DNA from: an uncultured Roseburia sp.
Lineage (GTDB): Bacteria; Bacillota; Clostridia; Lachnospirales; Lachnospiraceae
Reading direction: 5' to 3'
Assembly (NCBI GenBank): GCA_910587865.1
Contig: CAJUNX010000007.1
Location: 55,234-118,768, forward strand
DNA length: 63,535 nt
Below, piece after piece: positions 7,947-16,034 of this stretch. The notes beneath the pieces were generated by a model that saw only the letters and a list, made by a program, of their open reading frames with translations, ran no database searches and was not told the origin of the DNA. Each line of letters opens with the position of its first letter. Within the stretch, counting starts at the first letter, position 1. The position numbers and the translations under genes are program-made.

Positions 7947-8055
7947 GATCTGCACTCCATATCTGATGCTGGCATGTCCGCCCTGCAGACAGTGCCGTCC
8001 TGTTGATACCGGCAGAGCCGCGCAAAAATAACCGCACGGTCTGCTTAGAAGAAAT

Positions 8056-8103
8056 GAACCCGGCTATCTCCCACTCATCTGTGATAAGTGCATAACCGGG
8101 TTC
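8056..8103 (-). other. Stem-loop between rpmA and obgE
   Basis: GAACCCGGTTAT and ATAGCCGGGTTC (minus strand) can pair over 12 bp with one mismatch around a 24-base loop. No T-run follows, so it is more likely a processing or partial attenuation hairpin than a terminator. Confidence 0.6.
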
Positions 8104-8112
8104 CGTCCTGCA

Positions 8113-8397
8113 TTATTCAGCCACTGGATATACAGAAGCCTGCTTCTTGTCTCTGCCCTTTCTCTCAAACCGCAGAATGCCGTCTGTCAGGGCGAATAAA
8201 GTATCATCTCCGCCGATACCAACATTGATACCCGGATGAATCTTTGTACCGCGCTGTCTGTATAAGATATTGCCGGCTTTCACAAACTGACCGTCCGCTC
8301 TCTTGGCGCCTAATCTCTTGGATTCGGAATCACGGCCGTTCTTGGTGGAACCAACTCCCTTTTTATGTGCAAAAAACTGAAGGTTCATATTTAACAT
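8113..8397 (-). CDS. rpmA: Ribosomal protein bL27 with cleavable leader
   Basis: bL27 reaches the peptidyl-transferase centre of the 50S subunit. The 94-residue protein begins MLNMNLQFFAHKKG: Firmicutes L27 carries this N-terminal extension, cut after the second Phe by the protease Prp, whose gene is directly upstream (stop at 8402). The body (KNGRDSESKRLGAKR) is canonical. Part of the rplU-prp-rpmA transcript starting at the promoter near 9152-9180. Confidence 0.97.
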   Translation of the reverse strand: MLNMNLQFFAHKKGVGSTKNGRDSESKRLGAKRADGQFVKAGNILYRQRGTKIHPGINVGIGGDDTLFALTDGILRFERKGRDKKQASVYPVAE

Positions 8398-8401
8398 TGT
8401 C

Positions 8402-8731
8402 CTACACCTCCCTGAACTTTAAACTGAGATACTTTTTCCCGTACGTATTCTGTATTCCCTGCAAACCCAGAACCAAAGAGTTAAAAAGCAGCTGTGCATC
8501 ATGGCCTGCCGGTGCATCCAGATGCAGCCGGATCATACCGGTCCCGCTGTCCGTCTCTGTCTGAAAACGATCTGCGGTGTACTCGTCGAGGGAATTGATC
8601 ATATTGATCACCAGCGCGGAAATCCCCGCGCACACAATATCATCCCCTGCCTGTGCATAACCTGCATGTCCGAAGCAGTCAAATCCGAGATAACTGCCGT
8701 CCTGGTTCTTTGAGAATGTGATTGTCGTCAT
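8402..8731 (-). CDS. prp: Ribosomal-processing cysteine protease Prp
   Basis: Prp removes the leader of bL27, an essential step in Firmicutes. The 109-residue sequence keeps the catalytic pair His22 (GHAGYA) and Cys34 (DIVCAGIS). It is placed between rplU and rpmA exactly as in other Firmicutes, with 17 bp to rplU and 4 bp to rpmA. Its presence agrees with the cleavable L27 N-terminus seen in the same operon. Confidence 0.95.
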   Translation of the reverse strand: MTTITFSKNQDGSYLGFDCFGHAGYAQAGDDIVCAGISALVINMINSLDEYTADRFQTETDSGTGMIRLHLDAPAGHDAQLLFNSLVLGLQGIQNTYGKKYLSLKFREV

Positions 8732-8748
8732 AACGCCGTCCCTGTCGG

Positions 8749-9054
8749 TTATGCGTTGATCTTTTCAATCTTAACCTGCGTAAACGCCTGTCTGTGGCCC
8801 TGTTTCTTGTGATAGCCGGTCTTTCTCTTGTACTTGTAAACGATGATCTTCTTTCCTCTGCCTTCCTTTACGACAGAAGCCTCCACCGATGCGTTCTCCA
8901 CATCAGCTCCGACCTTCATCCCGTTGTCGGATACAGCTAATACCTGATCAAATGTTACCTTCTCGCCAGCTTCCACGCCAAGCTTCTCAATGGTAATGAT
9001 ATCGCCCTCGGATACTTTGTACTGTTTACCACCCGTTGCTATGATTGCGTACAT
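8749..9054 (-). CDS. rplU: Ribosomal protein bL21
   Basis: This encodes the 50S protein bL21 (about 101 residues): MYAIIATGGKQYKV at the N-terminus and the family signature KRKTGYHKKQGHRQ near the C-terminus. ATG at 9054 is preceded by GGAGGTG; a frame extended to 9075 lacks support. It is the first gene after a consensus promoter and a candidate autoregulatory leader. The 1485-residue gene upstream ends only 26 bp before the promoter. Confidence 0.97.
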   Translation of the reverse strand: MYAIIATGGKQYKVSEGDIITIEKLGVEAGEKVTFDQVLAVSDNGMKVGADVENASVEASVVKEGRGKKIIVYKYKRKTGYHKKQGHRQAFTQVKIEKINA

Positions 9055-9146
9055 ATGGCACCTCCTATTTATCATTACTCGCCAGTCTCGGTGCTGCCTC
9101 CGGTGGTCCCGGAACGCATCCTTAAAACCTTACTGTGCGGCATACT
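9055..9146 (-). ncRNA. Candidate L21 ribosomal-protein leader
   Basis: The roughly 90-base leader of rplU contains a GC-rich stem (CCGGGACCACCGG) followed by a purine-rich block AGGCAGCACCGAGACTGGCG before the ribosome site. Firmicute rplU genes are known to have a structured L21 leader in this position; assignment here is by position and motif memory, not by a covariance-model search. Confidence 0.45.
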
Positions 9147-9151
9147 GGAGT

Positions 9152-9180
9152 ATCATAGCATATCCGGACGTGAGAGTCAA
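9152..9180 (-). promoter_or_regulatory. Sigma-A promoter of rplU-prp-rpmA
   Basis: TTGACT and TATGAT on the minus strand are 17 bases apart, about 98 bases before the rplU start and 27 bp after the stop of the upstream DUF4062 gene. Confidence 0.8.
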
Positions 9181-9206
9181 CCATTTTTTTACTCCGTTCA
9201 GCCGCT

Positions 9207-12200
9207 TCACTGTTTCCGCGAGATGCGGTATGTCAGCATCATCCGCTCAAGCTCCCACCCGTAACGCCGCTGTCTTAACTCCTGCAGGCGCTCTTTTTCT
9301 CTGTCATCTGCAATATGTGTTTCCAGATACGAGAAGATCTCAAGGTACCACGCAATCCGTGACAGGTTATACCGCTTTAGGGCATGCTCCAGATAAGAAA
9401 TCATCCGCATCAGCCAGTCCTGTTCCCCGGTTTCCTCATATAGCCCGCTCAGAAGCTCCACAGCGCAGCGCTCTATGTCCTCTCCCCACTCATATACCGG
9501 GATCCCGGTATCCTTAAAGCGGTGGCCGCCCTGCATAAATCCTGCTATGTGCCGGTCTGCCTCATCGAGATAATCCGCGATATGCTTCGGATCTCCCGTT
9601 CTCCGATACAGCTCCTTTGCCAGCTTCTGCCGTTCCTCCCGCAGCCGGTATGCAAGTACATCATGCCTGCTGTCTTCTTCCGCCAGCTTCTGATAGAGCG
9701 CTGGCAGGGTCAGAAGCTGATCGGTATCCGCCTGATCCATGGCAGCGGACAGGTTTGCCCAGTTCTCCTGCCAGGACAGTCTCCATTCCTCTTTTTCCGC
9801 TTCCTTCTGCCGTTCCTTTGGGCTCATCTGCGCCTGGCGCTTTGCCGTTGTCTTTTCCTCATGAATCGTGATCCGGTTTTTAAGCGGCGCATCCAGTGCC
9901 TCATGCCACGCCTTCTGCTCCGAAAGAGGAACAGGTGTTCCTACAGCTGCCCAAAGATTTACAATCCTTTCATATCCGTATTCCAGATAATACCGCACCT
10001 CGGCCGCCATGGAGGGCGCGTGCTCCCGCATCCAATTATTTTTGTAGAAATCCTTAAGATGCTCCTCTGCCGCGGACCAGGCGGATTTCGCTGCCGGAAG
10101 ATCCGATTTCGAGCAGGCCACATCAAGAGCAAGAATGAGACACTGGTCTCCCAGGATTTTCTTTTTGAGCAGCTCCCGGTAAGGCTCAAGCTGCCGCACC
10201 ATCAGATCCGCAGTGGTCAGATCTCCCTTTTCGTATGCGATTCTTCCACGGACATAGTATAACTGTATGAGGTAATCCTCGCCGCCGGTCACCTGCCAGT
10301 CGGTCAGCAGCTGCTCTAACTTTCCGGCTGCCTCAAGCGCCAGATCATCCTTCCGTTCCTGATAAAGCGCTGCCATATGCCATTTCAGGATATCCAGATA
10401 TCTGAGAAGATTCCTGGCATTGGGCTTTCTCTCACACATCCGCCAGCCCGTCTTCTCCGCCTCCGTCAGATGCATCAGAGCCTCATTGGTCTCATGAAGC
10501 TTCCGGCAGAGCGTGCCCATGTCAAGATGCGCATCCCGTATACAGTTCATCCAGCTGTAAGAATCCTCCGGTTTCCCGGCCTCCTCATAAAGCCGGATCG
10601 CATGTTCTGCCCGCTTCCGCATCACAGGATACTTCGCCTCGTCGAAATCCAGCTCGATCCGGCAGTTACTGTACCGTACATAAAGGTTTGCCGCATCCAG
10701 CCGCAGGGCAGCGTCACTCTCATTCTCCTCCAGGAGCTGTTCCAAAAGCGCAAATCCTTCCTCCCAGCTTTCCACGCTGCTGTTTCCGATTTCATCTGAC
10801 GTCTGTATCGAAGGACTGTCCATCAGGACAGAATCCGCCCGGTACGCGTAGAGAAAAAGTGCATACATCAGATCATACCGATCCTCCCGTGTCCCTCTGC
10901 GCTCCGCACGCCGCCTGGCATAATGAATCTGCGTTCGGATGACCTGGTGCTGCGTCTTCGTATCCATGAGTTTTCCAAGTTCCTCCAGGATATCGTAAAT
11001 CAGCGTCAGATTCTGAACCGAGGGATATTCGTCGGCAAGTTCCATGCCCGACTTCGCAAACTCCTCCACCTGTTTTCGTTTCGCTTCCTTTGGAAGTTCC
11101 TCCGCCAGCAGCAGCTCGATCCGGCATCTTATGAGCCGCAGCAGACTCTCCGAGCAGACTTCTTCCGAAACCTGATTCCGATGCAGCTCCAGAAACAGAG
11201 AATCCTTCTCCGACTCCCGGGTGAGGATCTCCTTTTTCTGCCAGCAGGTCTCTGAAATCCAGGCACAGCGGATCCGCACCCGCCAGTATACTGCTTCCTC
11301 TTCCAAAGAGTCTTCCGCCGCTGCGACTGCAAGCGCCGCCGCCCGTTCATAAAGCGCCAGATCATCCCCCCTGCGCTGCAGTCCGGCACTCTGCGCCTTA
11401 CAGAAGATCAGACGCGCCAGAAGAAGGCTCTGCTCCGGTTCCGATATCTGAAGGGCGGCCGCCTCCCCCTGCCTGCAATAAGATTCCACCCCGGGGAAAT
11501 CCGATGCCTTAAGCGCATTCTCCGCAAGCCGGATGCCCAGTTCCGCGGTCTGTCTGGCAAAACAGCAGCCGCCATCCAGCAGACTTCTGCAGATGTGGTT
11601 CTGAAGTGCTTCGCAGATATTTCCATACTCCGTTCCCGGGAAAACATGGATCCAGAAATCCGCCAGCGCCTCCGTAAACCCGCCAGCTGCCATCTCCTCA
11701 AAATATGCCGTTTCTCCCTGCCTGATCAGCTCCGCCACATAATCGCATACCTTCCCCGGCTTCGCGAATTCCGCTGCCTTTTCCAGCACCATAGCGCCCT
11801 CCGGAAGGCGCGCATCCAGGATGTATGCAAATCCCTCCTGCCGAAGGAAGTCCTCATCACAGAGCGCGAGCCGGATGAGAAGCTGCCTGGCTTCCGCGAT
11901 TCCGGGCTGCCGCAGCAGCGCTTCCCGGAACAGGCGATGGGTAAATTCCCATTTTCCGTTCGCAAGAAGCTGAAACGCGTCATAGAGATAGGAGACGATC
12001 TGCTGAAAACGAAGCTGGGAAAAAGTCCGTCCGGCAATTGCGAATATTTTTTCAAGCTCCTGTTCTGTCAGACCGCCCTTTGACACGGCCAGAAGCGCCA
12101 GGATCCGCTCGAATTCCCCTTCCCCGAACCGCTCTCCGGTGATGAGGAGTATTGTCTTTATCAGCTCCTCTGCCCGCTCCGGCAGCCCGGCCAGAAGCTC

Positions 12201-13664
12201 CGACATATAGCGGTGCAGACCCTCCATGCCCGGGGCCAGCTCCTCCGCCCTGCGGAATTCGTTTCCGTCCATCATAAAAAAGCGCTGAAGGATCAGCGAG
12301 AGATACAACGGATTCTTTGCCCCCTTTTTCTCCAAAAGTTCCCCCACCAGCCCATCATCCAGCTTTTTCCCACGTCTCCTTGTCGTCGCTTCGATCAGCC
12401 GGCGCATCTGAAAGGTCTCAAGCCCTCCCAGTGTGACACGGGATACGCTGCGGCCTGATGTTTGAAACAGCGCTTCGACCGGGAATTCCGGCACCGCGGA
12501 CAGAATAAAATACACCTGGGTACACTTGCCGAGCACATCCAGACAGAGCCCGGATCCCTGGGAGAACATCTGGTCGATTCCGTCTATAAAGCAGTACACC
12601 TGACGTGTTCCCAGCCGACTGTTTAACTCGCCCAGCCGTTCTTCGTATCTGCCCTGTATGCCTTCCGCCTCCGCACCCAGGATCTGCTCTAACTGCCAGA
12701 CCATCATCCGCTTTAACATATTCGGATCCTGACAGCCTGGCGCCCTGCAGAAGTAGAGGATAACCCGCTCTCCGTTCTCCCTCAGCCGGTTTGCGCAGGA
12801 GGCCATCAGCGCGCTTTTTCCGCTTCCGGCCTCACCGCACAGACAGGTGTCTTTCCACCGTTTCCCGCCATAGTCGTTCTGGTTCATCTGATACTGGACC
12901 GACTGATGCAGCAGGGCATATTCCTCCCGTCCCCGCTGAATGTAGGAAGAGAGATAGCGTTCCATCCGATAGGCGGTTTCAACGGCTGCCTGCTCCTCCG
13001 GGGTGCGGAGTTTTGTTCCGGCCAGCTCTTCCCGGATCATCGCGGAGAGGAGCGCAAACACCTGTTCCCCGAACGTTTCCATCCCGTCCGGCTGACCCTT
13101 TCCAGGATCCCACACCACCTCATATTCGACGATTTTTGCATCCGGAAGTCTGCGGATCTCCTCCTTGAGGCGGTTCAGGCGTTCCCGATGCATGGGGCTC
13201 TCCGCATCGTAGATCCGCCGTTCCTCTGAATCCATATCCGCGAGGAAAGAGGGATCCCGGAAACAGAAGATACAGCGTCTGCAAAGCTCCTCGTCATCCA
13301 GCGCCGCATAGCGGATCTCCAGATTCGTGATACTCATATTTTCCTGGTAGTGTTCATTGACCCTGGCGTCATTGGCCTCTTTTACCACGGAGAGTCCCGG
13401 GATCCAGCCGTAGCGTTCCCCTAAAAGCACGATGGTATAGGGCTTGCAGCGGTCGATGGCGTCAATACACACCTTTAAGACCTGCTTTCCGCTCTCCTCC
13501 TCCGTCATATCTGAGGTGTCCACGCCCCAGCGCAGATCCAGCTCCTGAATCGTCTCGCCCGACGCCCGAAGCTCCCGCTGGATCCGCGGAAAGATCCGTT
13601 CGTGCAGATAATCCCGCTCCGCCTGCATATCCTTAAACGTACTCGAGATAAATACTGATTTCAT
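9207..13664 (-). CDS. Giant DUF4062-NTPase-helical repeat protein (NLR-like)
   Basis: A 1485-residue multidomain protein. Residues 1-95 match the DUF4062 type (VFISSTFKDMQAERDYL, ELDLRWGV, LLGERYGWIP). DUF4062 also occurs at the head of eukaryotic NACHT proteins such as NPHP3 and TEP1. Then comes a P-loop NTPase with Walker A GEAGSGKSA (about 277-285) and Walker B YCFIDGIDQ (about 357-365), consistent with a STAND/NACHT ATPase. From about residue 480 to the end it is Leu/Glu/Ala-rich helical sequence with TPR-like pairs. There is no signal peptide or membrane span. It lies between rng (78 bp) and rplU in an otherwise conserved operon, in the same direction. The domain plan suggests a sensor or switch, possibly antiphage, but no effector domain beyond DUF4062 is recognised. 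The ATG is at 13664 with AAGGA upstream. Confidence 0.8.
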   Translation of the reverse strand: MKSVFISSTFKDMQAERDYLHERIFPRIQRELRASGETIQELDLRWGVDTSDMTEEESGKQVLKVCIDAIDRCKPYTIVLLGERYGWIPGLSVVKEANDARVNEHYQENMSITNLEIRYAALDDEELCRRCIFCFRDPSFLADMDSEERRIYDAESPMHRERLNRLKEEIRRLPDAKIVEYEVVWDPGKGQPDGMETFGEQVFALLSAMIREELAGTKLRTPEEQAAVETAYRMERYLSSYIQRGREEYALLHQSVQYQMNQNDYGGKRWKDTCLCGEAGSGKSALMASCANRLRENGERVILYFCRAPGCQDPNMLKRMMVWQLEQILGAEAEGIQGRYEERLGELNSRLGTRQVYCFIDGIDQMFSQGSGLCLDVLGKCTQVYFILSAVPEFPVEALFQTSGRSVSRVTLGGLETFQMRRLIEATTRRRGKKLDDGLVGELLEKKGAKNPLYLSLILQRFFMMDGNEFRRAEELAPGMEGLHRYMSELLAGLPERAEELIKTILLITGERFGEGEFERILALLAVSKGGLTEQELEKIFAIAGRTFSQLRFQQIVSYLYDAFQLLANGKWEFTHRLFREALLRQPGIAEARQLLIRLALCDEDFLRQEGFAYILDARLPEGAMVLEKAAEFAKPGKVCDYVAELIRQGETAYFEEMAAGGFTEALADFWIHVFPGTEYGNICEALQNHICRSLLDGGCCFARQTAELGIRLAENALKASDFPGVESYCRQGEAAALQISEPEQSLLLARLIFCKAQSAGLQRRGDDLALYERAAALAVAAAEDSLEEEAVYWRVRIRCAWISETCWQKKEILTRESEKDSLFLELHRNQVSEEVCSESLLRLIRCRIELLLAEELPKEAKRKQVEEFAKSGMELADEYPSVQNLTLIYDILEELGKLMDTKTQHQVIRTQIHYARRRAERRGTREDRYDLMYALFLYAYRADSVLMDSPSIQTSDEIGNSSVESWEEGFALLEQLLEENESDAALRLDAANLYVRYSNCRIELDFDEAKYPVMRKRAEHAIRLYEEAGKPEDSYSWMNCIRDAHLDMGTLCRKLHETNEALMHLTEAEKTGWRMCERKPNARNLLRYLDILKWHMAALYQERKDDLALEAAGKLEQLLTDWQVTGGEDYLIQLYYVRGRIAYEKGDLTTADLMVRQLEPYRELLKKKILGDQCLILALDVACSKSDLPAAKSAWSAAEEHLKDFYKNNWMREHAPSMAAEVRYYLEYGYERIVNLWAAVGTPVPLSEQKAWHEALDAPLKNRITIHEEKTTAKRQAQMSPKERQKEAEKEEWRLSWQENWANLSAAMDQADTDQLLTLPALYQKLAEEDSRHDVLAYRLREERQKLAKELYRRTGDPKHIADYLDEADRHIAGFMQGGHRFKDTGIPVYEWGEDIERCAVELLSGLYEETGEQDWLMRMISYLEHALKRYNLSRIAWYLEIFSYLETHIADDREKERLQELRQRRYGWELERMMLTYRISRKQ

Positions 13665-13742
13665 GCTGTATGATTCCTTTCTCTTCCCGTAGTATCGCCG
13701 TTCTCCGTGGCCGCACCGAAGCGGTCTGGCGTCCCCGTGTTT

Positions 13743-15002
13743 TCAGAAGCGGGGCTCCCACCCTGTCAGCATTTCCTGCAGGGATTTCTGCGTCTTTTTC
13801 CGCGTCACCTCCGCCAGTCCAAGCTTCGTCATTCCGATCAGCCGCGCCGGCACCGGATCTTTTTTCAGCGCGGCGCGAAAGACCGACAGAAGCTCCTCCT
13901 CCGCCTCCCGGTTCTCCAGATTGATAAAATCCACAATCACAATACCGGAAATATTCCGCAGCCGGAGCTGTCTGGCGATCTCCGCAGCCGCCTCTTTGTT
14001 GACGGCGAGAAAATTCTCCTGCGCATTTTTCCTGGCCATATTTTTTCCGGTATTGACGTCGACCACCGTCAGCGCCTCCGTCGGCTCGATCACCAGGTAG
14101 GCGCCGGATTTCAGCCAGACACGGGTGCTCAAGGCTTCCGAGAGCGCGCTTTTGAGCCCGTATAGCGCCGGCAGCGACAGCATGGGATCATCGTAGTACC
14201 GAAGCCGCACCCCATCCGCCGTCATGACGGCATGAACCGGGACCGGCACGCTGCCGGAGGTCGTGAGCTGTTCCGGCGGAATGTGAAATTTTTCACAAAG
14301 CTGTTCAAACACCTCCGGGTCATCGGTGACTACTTCCTCAAGCTCATTGATCCGCAGATCCCCCAGCCGTTTCAGATAGGCGGGATCATTCTGATACAGC
14401 AGTGTAAAGCAGCTCTTATGTCCGTCTGCCGCAAGCAGTCTGTCGCAGCGTTTTGCCAGGCTGCGAATCTCCGCCAGCACCGCAGTATCGTCTGCCGCCG
14501 CCGCATTCGTGCGGATGACCACGCCGTATGCCGTCTCCTGTTCCAGCAGCGCCATATAATGTGCCCGCTGGGGCTTTGTGAGCTTCGCGGAGACGCCGTG
14601 CCTTAAATTTCCGGTGGTCAGTACGGCATAGGTCCCGGCAAAGCTTAGGTTTGTGGTCACAGCCGGCGCCTTCGTCTTCTGCGCGTCCCGGGTCACCTGC
14701 ACGAGCAGCTCATCCCCGATACACAGCTCTTCTTTTTTTGAGGCCTTTTTCGTGTAGATCGGGTGTTTTACATCCTCAAAGGACAGATAACAGGTCAGCG
14801 CCGGGCTGATTTTTACAAATGCCGCATTCAGGTTCCGCTGGATCGAGTCGACCCGCGCAATATAAATATTGCCGGACAGCGTCTCCTGACCGTTCGCCTC
14901 CGGCCATAATTCCACCGGCCGCCTCTTCCAGTCATACAGGGCCGCAATCCGGCACGATTTCCCGTTAATCTCCTCCCGCGTGATCACATAGCGGTTCTGC
15001 AT
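13743..15002 (-). CDS. rng: Ribonuclease G/E family endoribonuclease
   Basis: RNase G/E cuts single-stranded RNA and matures rRNA. The about 419-residue sequence has the S1-like N-terminus (YIARVDSIQRNLNAAFVKI) and the catalytic DNase-I-like part: VDVNTGKNMARK and IVIVDFINLENREAEEEL hold the metal-binding Asp residues. It ends soon after that part, so it is the short RNase G type. ATG at 15002 gives the family start MQNRYVITREE; an in-frame ATG at 15032 overlaps the upstream gene. It follows the DUF2344 gene by four bases and precedes the DUF4062 gene. Confidence 0.9.
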   Translation of the reverse strand: MQNRYVITREEINGKSCRIAALYDWKRRPVELWPEANGQETLSGNIYIARVDSIQRNLNAAFVKISPALTCYLSFEDVKHPIYTKKASKKEELCIGDELLVQVTRDAQKTKAPAVTTNLSFAGTYAVLTTGNLRHGVSAKLTKPQRAHYMALLEQETAYGVVIRTNAAAADDTAVLAEIRSLAKRCDRLLAADGHKSCFTLLYQNDPAYLKRLGDLRINELEEVVTDDPEVFEQLCEKFHIPPEQLTTSGSVPVPVHAVMTADGVRLRYYDDPMLSLPALYGLKSALSEALSTRVWLKSGAYLVIEPTEALTVVDVNTGKNMARKNAQENFLAVNKEAAAEIARQLRLRNISGIVIVDFINLENREAEEELLSVFRAALKKDPVPARLIGMTKLGLAEVTRKKTQKSLQEMLTGWEPRF

Positions 15003-15006
15003 GTTC

Positions 15007-15822
15007 TCAGACAATGTTCTCCCCCATCTCATCTAACGAAAGAAATCCCGCACCGGCCGCCGCGTGCGCATAGACGTTTCTCCGGTGGATGCAGACGGTC
15101 GCCGGGTCAAACGTGTGTCCCGTCGCTGCCAGCAGATATTCCAGCACAAGCTCTGGTTTGATGTTGTCCTGGCTTCCGGTCGAGAGCATCACGTAAAGGA
15201 AGGGCTGCCCGTCCTTTTCTTCCACAGAGAGCCCATAGACCAGCGGTTTTAAATCCAGCGTGCGCTCTCCTTTTTTGGTTTTCTTTGTGACAAGGGCTTC
15301 CGGCGCGCCGTCAAAGTAACGGGTGATCGCATCGCAAAGCTCTTCCGCGGTGATCCCGTCCCACAGCGTTTCTTCTGCCGTTTTGACGCTCCGCCGGCCG
15401 TCTGTGCCGCCATCCGTCATCCTGCCGGGACCTCCGTCATCCGCCGGCCCGGCACTCTGCCCCTGCCGGCAGGTCAGCTCGTAATCCGCCGCGGCAACGA
15501 TCGACATCGCGGTCTTTGCGTCCTCCGGCAGACGGACGTAGGAGACAACGCGGATCCCCTCCACCATCGTATCATTGAGCGCGCGCATGGATTCCTCACT
15601 CGAACGCGAGCTGTTCACTTCGATATCCAGATATTCACCGTTACTTGTAATTCCAACGCCGAGCGGCGCGGCAAAGGACATAATCTGGTGCGGCGAAAAG
15701 CCTTCCGAATAGCGGATGTCAATCCCTGCCCGGCGCATGGCTTTCTGAAAATAGCGCATCATGTCCAGGTGCCCGACAAACTTCATCACCCCGTGTTTTT
15801 CAAACCGGATTCGTATCTTCAT
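15007..15822 (-). CDS. TIGR03936/DUF2344 radical-SAM-associated protein
   Basis: A conserved Clostridia protein that is nearly always found next to the TIGR03960 radical SAM gene; its reaction is not established. The family start MKIRIRFEKHGVMKFVGHLD and RRAGIDIRYSEGFSPH are clear. The start at 15822 has GGGAG upstream; the longer frame to 15954 runs through an upstream repeat and is rejected. About residues 155-180 are a Gly/Asp-rich low-complexity linker (ADDGGPGRMTDGG), unlike the rest of the protein. Its stop is four bases before rng. Confidence 0.85.
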   Translation of the reverse strand: MKIRIRFEKHGVMKFVGHLDMMRYFQKAMRRAGIDIRYSEGFSPHQIMSFAAPLGVGITSNGEYLDIEVNSSRSSEESMRALNDTMVEGIRVVSYVRLPEDAKTAMSIVAAADYELTCRQGQSAGPADDGGPGRMTDGGTDGRRSVKTAEETLWDGITAEELCDAITRYFDGAPEALVTKKTKKGERTLDLKPLVYGLSVEEKDGQPFLYVMLSTGSQDNIKPELVLEYLLAATGHTFDPATVCIHRRNVYAHAAAGAGFLSLDEMGENIV

Positions 15823-15905
15823 CGCTTCTCCCTTTCTGTCTGTAACAGTCTTTTCGCCGCTCTGATCCGGCGCGCCGGCATATGATCTCTGAACAGATTT
15901 CCGGT

Positions 15906-15981
15906 CCGGCCGGCATGCCTCATCTGCGGACATGTTCACCTGCCCGGCCGGCATGCCTCATCTGCGGACATGTTCACCGGC
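15906..15981. repeat. Two 38 bp tandem direct repeats
   Basis: The unit beginning CCGGCCGGCATGCCTCATCT starts at 15906 and again at 15944, nearly identical, with a third partial start at about 15982. It lies in the 212-base gap between the TIGR03960 gene (ending 16035) and the DUF2344 gene. I see no promoter or terminator in that gap. Confidence 0.85.
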
Positions 15982-16034
15982 CCGGCCGCTGTTCCGCCCG
16001 ACGCTTTTTCTGCTCCGCGGGTATCCGGCGCCGC

